This document shows positions 7,005 to 14,340 of a stretch of 64,000 nt of DNA, one piece after another (the stretch's first letter is position 1; every line of letters begins with the position of its first letter). Origin of the DNA: Streptomyces sp. MJM8645. Lineage in GTDB: Bacteria; Actinomycetota; Actinomycetes; Streptomycetales; Streptomycetaceae. The notes beneath the pieces are model-generated. The model made no database searches and was not told the origin of the DNA. It worked only from the letters and a program-made list of their open reading frames with translations. Where the stretch lies: assembly GCF_001625365.1 (NCBI RefSeq), contig NZ_LJJF01000001.1:4933501-4997500 (forward strand). Reading direction: 5' to 3'. The translations under genes and the position numbers were made by a program.

Positions 7005-8708
7005 ATGGACGCTTCCACCACGGCCCGCCGCCTCGGCCGGGCGACGGCCCTCGCCGTCGCCGTCGCGCTGGCGGTCACCGCGTGCACCTCGGGCGGGGGC
7101 GGCTCGGCCGACAAGGTGGCGAAGAGCGAGCCGCCCCGGCAGGACTCCCAGGACATCAACGCCAAGCCGCTGGACCAGGTCAAGGACGGCGGCGAGGTGC
7201 GGTTCCCGCTGTACCAGTGGATCACCCAGTGGAACCCGTTCCAGGTGGACGGCACCTACGGCGACGCGGTCTCGATCATGCGCGCCCTGGAGCCGTCGCT
7301 CTTCAACACGGACGCCTCCGGCACCTTCCAGCCCGACACCGACTACCTGCTGGACGCCAAGGTCACCTCGACCTCGCCCGAGGTGATCACCTACAAGCTC
7401 AACCCCAAGGCCAAGTGGTCGGACGGCAAGCCGCTCAGCTACCTGGACTTCAAGGCCGACTGGCAGGCCAGCAACGGCAAGGACCCGGCGTACAACATCG
7501 CCGACCCGTCCGGCTACGAGCAGATCTCCGCCGTCGAGCAGGGGGCCGACCCGAGCGAGGTGAAGGTGACCTTCTCCGAGCCGTACGCGGACTGGCAGAA
7601 CCTGTTCCGCCCGCTGATCCCGGCGGCCGGCATCGCCACCCCGGACGACTTCAACAAGGGCTGGGTGGAGAAGATCCCGATCACCGCGGGCGCGCTGAAG
7701 ATCGGTGTGGCGGACAAGACCGCGCAGACCCTCACCCTCGTCCCGGACCCGGCCTGGTGGGGCACCAAGGCCAAGGCGGACAAGATCACCTTCCGGGTGA
7801 TGACCCAGTCCGCGACCACCCAGTCGTACCTCAACAACGAGATCGACCTCGCCACGGCCGGCACCGCCGCCGCGTACGGGCAGCTCAAGGACGCCAAGGA
7901 CACCGCGATCCGGGCCGCCAGCCCGTGGGACGAGGTGCACATCTCCTTCGGCTCCGGCGGCGCGCTGGCGGACCAGAAGGTCCGCCAGGCGCTCGGCAAG
8001 GCGCTCGACCGGTCCGCGCTGATCAAGATCGCCAACAATGGCGTGCCGGTGGAGTTCAAGCCGCTCGGCAACCACATCTTCATGCCCAACCAGACCGGCT
8101 ACCAGGACAACTCGGGCGAGTGGGCGAAGTTCGACGTCCCCGCCGCCAAGAAGCTGCTGGACGACGCCGGTTGGAAGGAGGCGGGCGCCGGCCAGCCGCG
8201 CACCAAGGACGGCCAGTCACTGCAACTGCACTGGACGGTCAACGAGTCCACCCCGCAGGCCCAGATCGACCTGGCCACCGCCGCCGCCGCGATGTGGCTG
8301 CAGGCCGGGGTCAAGGTGAGCCTGGACAAGGTGCCCGCCAACGACTTCTTCACCAAGTACGTGAACCCGGGCAAGTTCGAGATCGCGAGCTGGCGCAACA
8401 CCGACTCGTTCCCGCTCTCCAAGAGCCTGGGCAACTTCCGTCTGCCGGTGGGGGACAACACCTTCAACAACCCCTCGCGGATCGGCAGCCAGGAGGTCGA
8501 CGACCTGCTCAAGAAGGCGGCCGGGACGGTCGACCCGGTGGAGGCCGCGAAGCTCTACAACCAGGCCGACGCGAAGATCTGGGAGCTCGGCCACACCGTC
8601 GAGCTCTACCAGCGGCCGACCGTGGTGGCGACGCGCAAGGGCCTCGCCAATTACGGTGCCTTCGGCCTGGCCGGGGAGGACTACGCCAAGGTCGGCTGGG
8701 AGAAGTAG
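7005..8708 (+). CDS. Peptide ABC transporter substrate-binding lipoprotein
   Basis: A 567-residue family 5 extracellular solute-binding protein (DppA/OppA fold). The signal peptide (residues 1-27) ends in lipobox VTAC, so Cys27 is lipidated and the protein is anchored outside the membrane. YKLNPKAKWSDGKPL is the conserved family segment. ATG at 7005 has AGGGGGA six nt upstream. It delivers peptides or other small ligands to the permeases encoded divergently at 4732-6658; the exact ligand cannot be read from sequence. Confidence 0.92.
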   Translation: MDASTTARRLGRATALAVAVALAVTACTSGGGGSADKVAKSEPPRQDSQDINAKPLDQVKDGGEVRFPLYQWITQWNPFQVDGTYGDAVSIMRALEPSLFNTDASGTFQPDTDYLLDAKVTSTSPEVITYKLNPKAKWSDGKPLSYLDFKADWQASNGKDPAYNIADPSGYEQISAVEQGADPSEVKVTFSEPYADWQNLFRPLIPAAGIATPDDFNKGWVEKIPITAGALKIGVADKTAQTLTLVPDPAWWGTKAKADKITFRVMTQSATTQSYLNNEIDLATAGTAAAYGQLKDAKDTAIRAASPWDEVHISFGSGGALADQKVRQALGKALDRSALIKIANNGVPVEFKPLGNHIFMPNQTGYQDNSGEWAKFDVPAAKKLLDDAGWKEAGAGQPRTKDGQSLQLHWTVNESTPQAQIDLATAAAAMWLQAGVKVSLDKVPANDFFTKYVNPGKFEIASWRNTDSFPLSKSLGNFRLPVGDNTFNNPSRIGSQEVDDLLKKAAGTVDPVEAAKLYNQADAKIWELGHTVELYQRPTVVATRKGLANYGAFGLAGEDYAKVGWEK

Positions 8709-9161
8709 TCCCCGCCGCGGACGCGGCGAGAGCGAACGGGCGGCAGGCGCTGGCGAGCAGCGCGGTGATCACGAGGCCGGTGGTACGGACACGGGAAGGT
8801 CGGCTCTGCCGCCCCCGTTCTCCTGCCACCGGCCTTGACCTTCCGCGTTGCCCGCAGGCCGCCCGTGTCGTGGGGCCCCGCAAGGCCCGCGCTCGCTTCC
8901 AACCGGGGACGAATCTAGCGGGGCCGTCCGGCCGGCCGCGGCGCAGCGCGCGGGGCGCGCCCGGAAACCCGCCGCGCTGTCACCCGGTTCGCGCACCGGG
9001 GCGTCAACTACGGCTGACGGCAAGGAAAAAAGGGGACGAACGGCGCAATCGACCCCGGGATCGCGAACCGCTGCGCCCGTCGCGCCGGTGCGTGCGCGGG
9101 GCCCGGGCCGCTGCCAGGATGCGCGGGACAGCCAGCCCCTCCCGAACCCGGAGCAGCACCG
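8709..9161. other. Gene-free stretch between the binding protein and ltrA
   Basis: A hairpin CGCCGC/GCGGCG at about 8713-8728 immediately follows the binding-protein stop and is the likely terminator. The rest (to 9161) has open frames on both strands, but none has a ribosome site, family resemblance or consistent codon bias. The segment before 9162 should contain the ltrA promoter; none is recognisable. Confidence 0.5.
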
Positions 9162-10352
9162 ATGGCCAGCGAATCCGCCGCCGCCCCCCACCCGCGCCCC
9201 GTCGACCCGCCCCCGGTGCGCCGGATGGTCCCGCGCGCCCGGGACGAGCCGCACCGGGTCGCCACCCCGCTGGAACTCTTCTTCGACCTCTGCTTCGTGG
9301 TCGCCGTCGGCCAGGCCGGGCGCGAACTCGCCCACTCCCTGGCGGCCGGCCACTACGGCGACGGCCTGCGCGGCTACGCGATCGCTTTTTTTGCGATCTG
9401 GTGGGCCTGGATGAACTTCACCTGGTTCGCCTCCGCGTACGACTGCGACGACGTGCCGTACCGGGTCACCACGCTGGTGCAGATCGCCGGGGTGCTGGTC
9501 CTCGCGGCCGGGGTGCCACGGCTGTTCGCCACCCAGGACCTGACGCTGGCGATCGCCGGGTACGTGGTGATGCGCCTGGCGATGGTCACCCAGTGGCTGC
9601 GCGCGGCGGCCGCCGAGCAGGGCGAGGCGCGCCTGGTCGCCGTGCGGTACGCGGTCGGGATCGCGCTCTGCCAGGTGGGCTGGGTGGTGGTGGTGCTGCT
9701 GCCGGACGCCGTCCGGCCGGTGGTCATCCCGCTCGGGGTGCTGTGCGAGCTGGCCGTGCCGGTGGTCGCCGAACTGCGGATGCAGACCTCCTGGCACCCG
9801 CACCACATCGCCGAGCGGTACGGGCTGTTCACCCTGATCGTGCTCGGCGAGACGGTGGCGGCCGCGACGGTCGCGGTGCAGTCGGCGGTGGACGAGCACG
9901 AGGAGCTGGGCCGGCTGCTCCCGGTGGCGATCGGCGGCCTGCTGATCTGCTTCGCGGCCTGGTGGATCTACTTCGTCCGGCCGGTCCACGAGCACCTGCG
10001 CTCCAACCGGCAGGCCTTCGCCTGGGGGTACGGCCACTACCTGGTGTTCGGCGCGGCCGCCGCGATCGGCACCGGGCTGGAGGTGGCCGTGGAGTCGGCC
10101 GTGCACCAGGCGGAGATCTCCGCGACGGCCGCCACCGCGACGGTCACCGTGCCCACCGCGCTCTACCTGCTCACGGTCTGGCTGCTGCACTCCCGGCACA
10201 CCAAGACCGGCGCGGCGCAGGCGCTGGCCCCGACCGGGGCGGTGCTGGTGCTGGCCTGCACCGCGCTCGGCGGTTCCGGCGTGCTGGCGGCGGGCCTGGT
10301 CTGCGCGCTGACCGTGGCGGTGGGCGTGCTGCTGCACAGCCGGGAGGGCTGA
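9162..10352 (+). CDS. ltrA: Low temperature requirement protein A (LtrA) family membrane protein
   Basis: 396 residues with about ten to eleven TM helices. The family hallmark is the opening TPLELFFDLCFVVAVGQ after a Pro-rich cytoplasmic head, followed by IWWAWMNFTWFASAYDCDD and HPHHIAERYGLFTLIVLGE. LtrA was first linked to growth of Listeria at low temperature; its biochemical role is unknown. It stands alone, and a hairpin separates it from the convergent LysR gene. Confidence 0.9.
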   Translation: MASESAAAPHPRPVDPPPVRRMVPRARDEPHRVATPLELFFDLCFVVAVGQAGRELAHSLAAGHYGDGLRGYAIAFFAIWWAWMNFTWFASAYDCDDVPYRVTTLVQIAGVLVLAAGVPRLFATQDLTLAIAGYVVMRLAMVTQWLRAAAAEQGEARLVAVRYAVGIALCQVGWVVVVLLPDAVRPVVIPLGVLCELAVPVVAELRMQTSWHPHHIAERYGLFTLIVLGETVAAATVAVQSAVDEHEELGRLLPVAIGGLLICFAAWWIYFVRPVHEHLRSNRQAFAWGYGHYLVFGAAAAIGTGLEVAVESAVHQAEISATAATATVTVPTALYLLTVWLLHSRHTKTGAAQALAPTGAVLVLACTALGGSGVLAAGLVCALTVAVGVLLHSREG

Positions 10353-10411
10353 CGGGGGCGCTGGGCGGGTCTGGGGTGCCCGGTGGTTCTGGGGAGCCCG
10401 GCCGTCGTTGG

Positions 10412-10437
10412 GCCCGGCCGTCGTCCGCCGGCCGGGC
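10412..10437. terminator. Bidirectional hairpin between ltrA and the LysR gene
   Basis: GCCCGGCC (10412-10419) pairs with GGCCGGGC (10430-10437) across a 10-nt loop in the 98-bp space between two convergent genes. No U-tract, as is common in this GC-rich group. Confidence 0.5.
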
Positions 10438-10450
10438 GGCCAGGTGATGC

Positions 10451-11425
10451 TCAGGCGCAGTCCAGCAGGATCGGCTCGTGCCGGGCCAGCCAGGCCAGGT
10501 AGGCCGGGTTGACCTTGGCCAGGTCCAGGTAGGCGGCGCGCAGTTCGCCGTACAGCGCGTCCAGCGCGGGCTGGCTGAGCGCGCGCGGGCGCCAGGTGAG
10601 CAGCAGCCGGACGGCCAGCGGGTCCCCGTGCACGGGGCGCACCACCGTGCCGGGCCCGGGGGCGGAGGTCGGCTGGCAGGGGCGGACGGCCTCGCCGGAG
10701 GCGACCAGTTCGGCGGCGGTGGCGTTGTCCCGCACCTGGACCACCCGGGGGTTGAGCCCGGCCTCGCTGAACACCCGGCGCATCGCCGCGTACTCGTGGT
10801 CGGCGGTCGGGTCGACCATCCAGGTGTCCTCGGCGAGGTCGGTCAGGTGGACGACCGGGCGGGCGGCGGCCGGGTGTCCGGCGGCGAGCGCGACGAACTG
10901 CGGCTCACGGGCCATCAGCACCCGGTGCTCGGCGTCCGGCGGCACCCGTAGCGGGAAGCCCTCGCTCTCGTAGACGAAGGCCACGTCCAGCTGGTCGGCG
11001 GCGACCATCCGCAGCAGGGCGCTGGCCGAGACGTCGACGTGGATGGTGGTGTCGGTGTCCGGCAGCCGTTCGTGCACCCGGCGCAGCCAGGCCGCGACCG
11101 CCCGGCTGCCGACGCTGCCGATCCGCAGCCGGCGCTGCCGCCCGGGGCCGGCCGCGTCGCGGGCCTCCTGGCGGGCGGCGGCCACCAGCGCGGCCATCTC
11201 GGTGATCACCGGCCGGGCCCGGGACAGCACCGAGTGGCCGAGCGCGGTGGGCCGGCTGCCGGTCTGCTCGCGGGTGAACAGGGTGCCGCCGATGGCCCGT
11301 TCGATGCGGTGCAGCTGGGTGGTGAGGGAGGGCTGGGTCATGCCGAGCTGGAGCGCGGCCTTGCGGAGGCTGCCGGTGTCGGCGATCGCGCACACCACCC
11401 GGAGGTGTCTCACGTCGAGCTCCAC
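10451..11425 (-). CDS. LysR-type regulator, probably of the adjacent snapalysin genes (SnpR/MprR-like)
   Basis: 324 residues from GTG 11425 (VELDVRHLRVVCAIADTG), the usual LysR opening; an ORF extension to ATG 11467 exists but adds an atypical head. The winged helix-turn-helix is at residues 1-60 (GSLRKAALQLGMTQPSLTTQLHRIE) and an effector-binding domain follows. It is divergent to a snapalysin gene. In Streptomyces, the small neutral protease gene (snpA/mprA) is known to be activated by a divergently encoded LysR protein (SnpR/MprR), so that role is assigned by context. Both protease genes carry the same upstream element, a candidate binding site. Confidence 0.85.
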   Translation of the reverse strand: MELDVRHLRVVCAIADTGSLRKAALQLGMTQPSLTTQLHRIERAIGGTLFTREQTGSRPTALGHSVLSRARPVITEMAALVAAARQEARDAAGPGRQRRLRIGSVGSRAVAAWLRRVHERLPDTDTTIHVDVSASALLRMVAADQLDVAFVYESEGFPLRVPPDAEHRVLMAREPQFVALAAGHPAAARPVVHLTDLAEDTWMVDPTADHEYAAMRRVFSEAGLNPRVVQVRDNATAAELVASGEAVRPCQPTSAPGPGTVVRPVHGDPLAVRLLLTWRPRALSQPALDALYGELRAAYLDLAKVNPAYLAWLARHEPILLDCA

Positions 11426-11523
11426 GCCCGGAGCATAGACGCCACCCGGCCACATCGCCAAGGACATGACAGAACAAAGCGCGGCAGGAGGGCACGTGGC
11501 GGGCCCCGCCGGTATGCGGCCGT

Positions 11524-11549
11524 GCTATCGCCGGTTGACATCATCCGCC
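11524..11549. promoter_or_regulatory. Conserved element upstream of snapalysin gene 1
   Basis: GCTATCGCCGGTTGACATCA and the following TCCGCC recur almost identically before snapalysin gene 2 (12537-12562). The shared core contains TTGACA, a -35-like hexamer, and is flanked by sequence that differs between the two genes. It is a likely promoter and/or LysR binding site. Confidence 0.55.
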
Positions 11550-11685
11550 GCGGGCCCGGGCGGGTCGAAGCTCAGGGGCAGCGAAACCGCCCCGGCCCCA
11601 CCGGGGCGCCCCCACCGTCGCCGCAGCCGTGTCCGGCCCCCACCGGCCCCGGCGGTTCGGCGTACCGCGAATCCGGAGCCCCCAC

Positions 11686-12327
11686 ATGAAGCGATCCGTG
11701 CTGTCCGCCGCGCTCGGCCTGGCCCTCGCGGCCGGTCTCGCCGTGCTGCCCACCACTGCCGCGTCCGCCGCCACCCCCGGCCCGGCCGTCCAGGGCTACA
11801 CCGCCTCCACGTACGCCGGTTCGGCCGCCGAGGCCGCGAACAACCAGGCGTTCTTCCACGCCGTGATGGCCTCCGCCAAGGCCAAGCAGGCCGCCAACCC
11901 GTGGCTGCAGACCGTCACCGTCACCTACGACACCGCCAGCGCGCCCTCCTTCACCAGCCAGATATCCCAGGCCGCGCAGATCTGGAACAGCTCGGTCAGC
12001 AACGTCCAGCTCCAGGCGAGCAGCGGCACCGGCGACTTCTCGTACTACGAGGGCAACGACAGCCGCGGCTCCTACGCCAGCACCGACGGCCACGGCCACG
12101 GCTACGTCTTCCTCGACTACCAGCAGAACCAGCAGTACAGCTCGCTGCGCGTCACCGCGCACGAGACCGGGCACGTGCTCGGCCTGCCCGACAATTACTC
12201 CGGCCCGTGCAGCGAGCTGATGTCCGGCGGCGGCCCCGGCCCGTCCTGCACCAACCCCTACCCCGACAGCAACGAGCGCGGCCAGGTCGACAGCCTCTGG
12301 TCGAACGGCGTCGATTCCGTGAACTAG
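11686..12327 (+). CDS. snpA: Snapalysin (small neutral metalloprotease), copy 1
   Basis: 213 residues. A signal peptide (MKRSVLSAALGLALAAGL, cleaved near ASAATPG) leads to export. The zinc site is HETGHVLGLPD, the HExxHxxGxxD form of peptidase family M72, with the Met-turn ELMSGG downstream; two Cys flank the Met-turn segment. Snapalysin hydrolyses milk proteins and is one of the smallest secreted metalloproteases. The ATG at 11686 has GGAG eight nt upstream. Its first 210 bp are nearly identical to those of copy 2, which lies directly downstream. Confidence 0.95.
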   Translation: MKRSVLSAALGLALAAGLAVLPTTAASAATPGPAVQGYTASTYAGSAAEAANNQAFFHAVMASAKAKQAANPWLQTVTVTYDTASAPSFTSQISQAAQIWNSSVSNVQLQASSGTGDFSYYEGNDSRGSYASTDGHGHGYVFLDYQQNQQYSSLRVTAHETGHVLGLPDNYSGPCSELMSGGGPGPSCTNPYPDSNERGQVDSLWSNGVDSVN

Positions 12328-12379
12328 GGGAGTCGCGAACTCGCCGCTGAAACAGGGAAGTTGCCGACGCCCTTCGGGT

Positions 12380-12417
12380 GCGGCGGGCCGCCCGGCCGGA
12401 ATCGGGTGGCCCGCCGC
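12380..12417 (+). terminator. Hairpin terminator of snapalysin gene 1
   Basis: GCGGCGGGCC (12380-12389) pairs with GGCCCGCCGC (12408-12417), a perfect 10-bp stem with an 18-nt loop, 53 bp after the stop. Confidence 0.6.
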
Positions 12418-12536
12418 TCGGTTGCTTCCCCGATCGGGAGCCTAACCGCCGGTGGAGCGGAATGCCAGGGGCACGCGCGAGTCAAGGTCGGTTAAAGACA
12501 TCTCAAATCGCTTTACCGCAAGGGGTATTGATCGAA

Positions 12537-12562
12537 GCTATCGCGGGTTGACATCATCCGCC
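12537..12562. promoter_or_regulatory. Conserved element upstream of snapalysin gene 2
   Basis: GCTATCGCGGGTTGACATCA plus TCCGCC, one base shorter in the middle than the copy before gene 1. It is preceded by the partial dyad ATCGAAGCTATCG. Presumed common promoter or LysR operator. Confidence 0.55.
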
Positions 12563-12667
12563 CGCCCGCCGGGCTGCCCGAAGCTCTGGGGACATCACCC
12601 GCTGACCAGGTGTCCCCCAGGGCCGGCCCCCAACCGGCCACGGCACCACCGGAATCGGAGCCCCCAC

Positions 12668-13291
12668 ATGAAGCGATCCGTGCTGTCCGCCGCGCTCGGC
12701 CTGGCCCTCGCGGCCGGTCTCGCCGTGCTGCCCACCACCGCCGCGTCCGCCGCCACCCCCGGCCCGGCCGTCCAGGGCTACACCGCCTCCACGTACGCCG
12801 GTTCGGCCGCCGAGGCCGCGAACAACCAGGCGTTCTTCCAGGCCGTGATGGCCTCCGCCAAGGCCAAGCAGGCCGCCAGCCCGAACCTGGCGACCGTCGT
12901 CGTCACCTACGACGCCAGTTCGGCACCGAGCTTCCGCACCCAGATCGCCAACGCCGCGCAGATCTGGAACAGCTCGGTCAGCAACGTCCAGCTGCGGTCC
13001 GGCTCGGGCGGCGACTTCGCCTACTACGAGGGCAACGACAGCCGCGGCTCCTACGCCAGCACCGACGGCCACGGGCGCGGCTACGTCTTCCTCGACTACC
13101 AGCAGAACCGGCAGTACAACTCGGTCCGGGTGACCGCGCACGAGACCGGGCACGTGCTCGGCCTGCCGGACCACTACTCCGGCCCGTGCAGCGAGCTGAT
13201 GTCCGGCGGCGGCCCCGGCACCTCCTGCACCAACCCGTACCCGAACGGCACCGAGCGCAGCCGCGTCAACTCCCTCTGGGCGCGCGGCTGA
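12668..13291 (+). CDS. Snapalysin (small neutral metalloprotease), copy 2
   Basis: 207 residues with the same signal peptide and the same HETGHVLGLPD zinc site and ELMSGG Met-turn as copy 1. The two proteins are nearly identical over the first 68 residues, diverge between about 70 and 115, and become near identical again through the active site. This mosaic fits a tandem duplication kept similar by gene conversion at the ends. ATG 12668 has GGAG upstream. It is expected to be secreted and controlled with copy 1 by the LysR protein at 10451. Confidence 0.94.
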   Translation: MKRSVLSAALGLALAAGLAVLPTTAASAATPGPAVQGYTASTYAGSAAEAANNQAFFQAVMASAKAKQAASPNLATVVVTYDASSAPSFRTQIANAAQIWNSSVSNVQLRSGSGGDFAYYEGNDSRGSYASTDGHGRGYVFLDYQQNRQYNSVRVTAHETGHVLGLPDHYSGPCSELMSGGGPGTSCTNPYPNGTERSRVNSLWARG

Positions 13292-13301
13292 TCGTCCGCC
13301 A

Positions 13302-13347
13302 GGCGCCCCGGCCCGGCCGCAGCCCGCAGCGGCCGGGCCGGGGCGCC
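13302..13347 (+). terminator. 19-bp hairpin terminator of snapalysin gene 2
   Basis: The arm 13302-13320 (GGCGCCCCGGCCCGGCCGC) pairs perfectly with 13329-13347 around an 8-nt loop. No U-tract follows. It lies 11 bp after the stop codon. Confidence 0.75.
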
Positions 13348-13473
13348 GTCGTCCGGAGGCCGTCGCCCTTCGGCGGGTGGTCGTCCGGCGGGTCGTCGTC
13401 CCGACCGTTGTCGGTGCCGCGTGCGAGCATGCGGGCGAGACCCGTTCGCCCCCGACCGTGAGGTGCCACCGCC

Positions 13474-14133
13474 ATGCCGCGTTCCGCCCCCGACCAGCTC
13501 ACCGACCTGCCGTACGCGGACCTACTCCGCCCCCACACCGGGCGGCTGCGCAGCGACGAGCGGTACGACACCACGCACTTCGACGGCGGCGAGCACACCG
13601 ACGAGTCGGCGGCCGGGGCGGCGTTCCTGGAATGCGCCTTCACCGGGGTCGCGCTCAGCGGGGTCAAGCTGCGCCAGGCCCGGTTCAACGAGGTCTGGGT
13701 GCAGGCCGGCCGCTGGGTGGCCTGCGACCTGAGCGACACCGAGTGGCAGGACAGCGCCTTCGTCGGCGGCGTGCTGGCCGGGGTCGCCGGATACGGCTCG
13801 GCGCTGCGCCGGGTGGTGTTCCGCGGCTGCAAGCTGGAGGCGGTCAACCTGCGGGCGGCCGTGCTGCGGGACGTCGTGTTCGAGGACTGCCTGCTGCGCG
13901 ACGTGGACTTCGGCGAGGCTAAGCTGACCGAGGTGTCCTTCCCCGGCTCCACGCTGGAGGAGGTCCGGCTGCGCGGCGCCACCCTGAAGAAGACCGACCT
14001 GCGCGGGGCCGCCCGGCTGGGCCTCGCGGACGGCCACCAGGGGCTGCGCGGCGCGGTCATCAGCTCCACCCAACTGCTGGAGCTGGCACCGCAGTTCGCC
14101 CAGGCGCTGGGAATCGAGGTCAAGGACCGCTGA
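13474..14133 (+). CDS. Pentapeptide repeat protein
   Basis: 219 residues. From about residue 45 to 185 the sequence follows the A(D/N)LxX pentapeptide rhythm (for example FLECAFTGVALSGVKLRQARF and DVDFGEAKLTEVSFPGSTL), which folds as a right-handed quadrilateral beta-helix. Some family members mimic DNA and protect gyrase from quinolones; most have no known role, and nothing here ties this one to resistance. No signal peptide or TM segment. It stands alone after the snapalysin terminator. Confidence 0.88.
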   Translation: MPRSAPDQLTDLPYADLLRPHTGRLRSDERYDTTHFDGGEHTDESAAGAAFLECAFTGVALSGVKLRQARFNEVWVQAGRWVACDLSDTEWQDSAFVGGVLAGVAGYGSALRRVVFRGCKLEAVNLRAAVLRDVVFEDCLLRDVDFGEAKLTEVSFPGSTLEEVRLRGATLKKTDLRGAARLGLADGHQGLRGAVISSTQLLELAPQFAQALGIEVKDR

Positions 14134-14291
14134 CCAGCCGCCCGCTCCGTCCCTCCCCGCCGTTTCCGCCGCCCGTTCAGCCCGGCGTCGCTCGGTGACA
14201 CCCGGACGAACAGTCCGCCAACCCTGCCGCGCGCATCTGGTGGGCGCCTCCGGCCGGGGTGGAAGATGCTGCGCGATCGATGAGCCCCGAC

Positions 14292-14303
14292 TTGTGTACA
14301 CAA
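14292..14303. promoter_or_regulatory. Perfect 12-bp palindrome upstream of the phospholipase C gene
   Basis: TTGTGTACACAA is a complete palindrome 38 bp before the chosen start at 14341, in otherwise GC-rich DNA. It is a plausible operator for a small dimeric repressor; the regulator is unknown. Confidence 0.4.
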
Positions 14304-14340
14304 CATCGCCAGATCGCCAATGAAGGGACGGGCCGGGCTG

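Larger units (their letters stand above)
12328..12667. other. Spacer between the two snapalysin genes
   Basis: Holds the hairpin at 12380-12417, a less GC-rich promoter zone around 12480-12550 (GGTTAAAGACATCTCAAATC), and the conserved element 12537-12562. No gene is seen. Confidence 0.6.

Noticed and set aside
8509..8902. Minus-strand open frames after the binding-protein gene
   Set aside because: They overlap the end of a well-supported gene, lack ribosome sites, and show no family resemblance.
6917..10447. A 1176-codon plus-strand open frame
   Set aside because: It runs out of frame through the binding-protein and ltrA genes; its protein is Arg/Gly/Pro-rich without motifs, a by-product of high GC.
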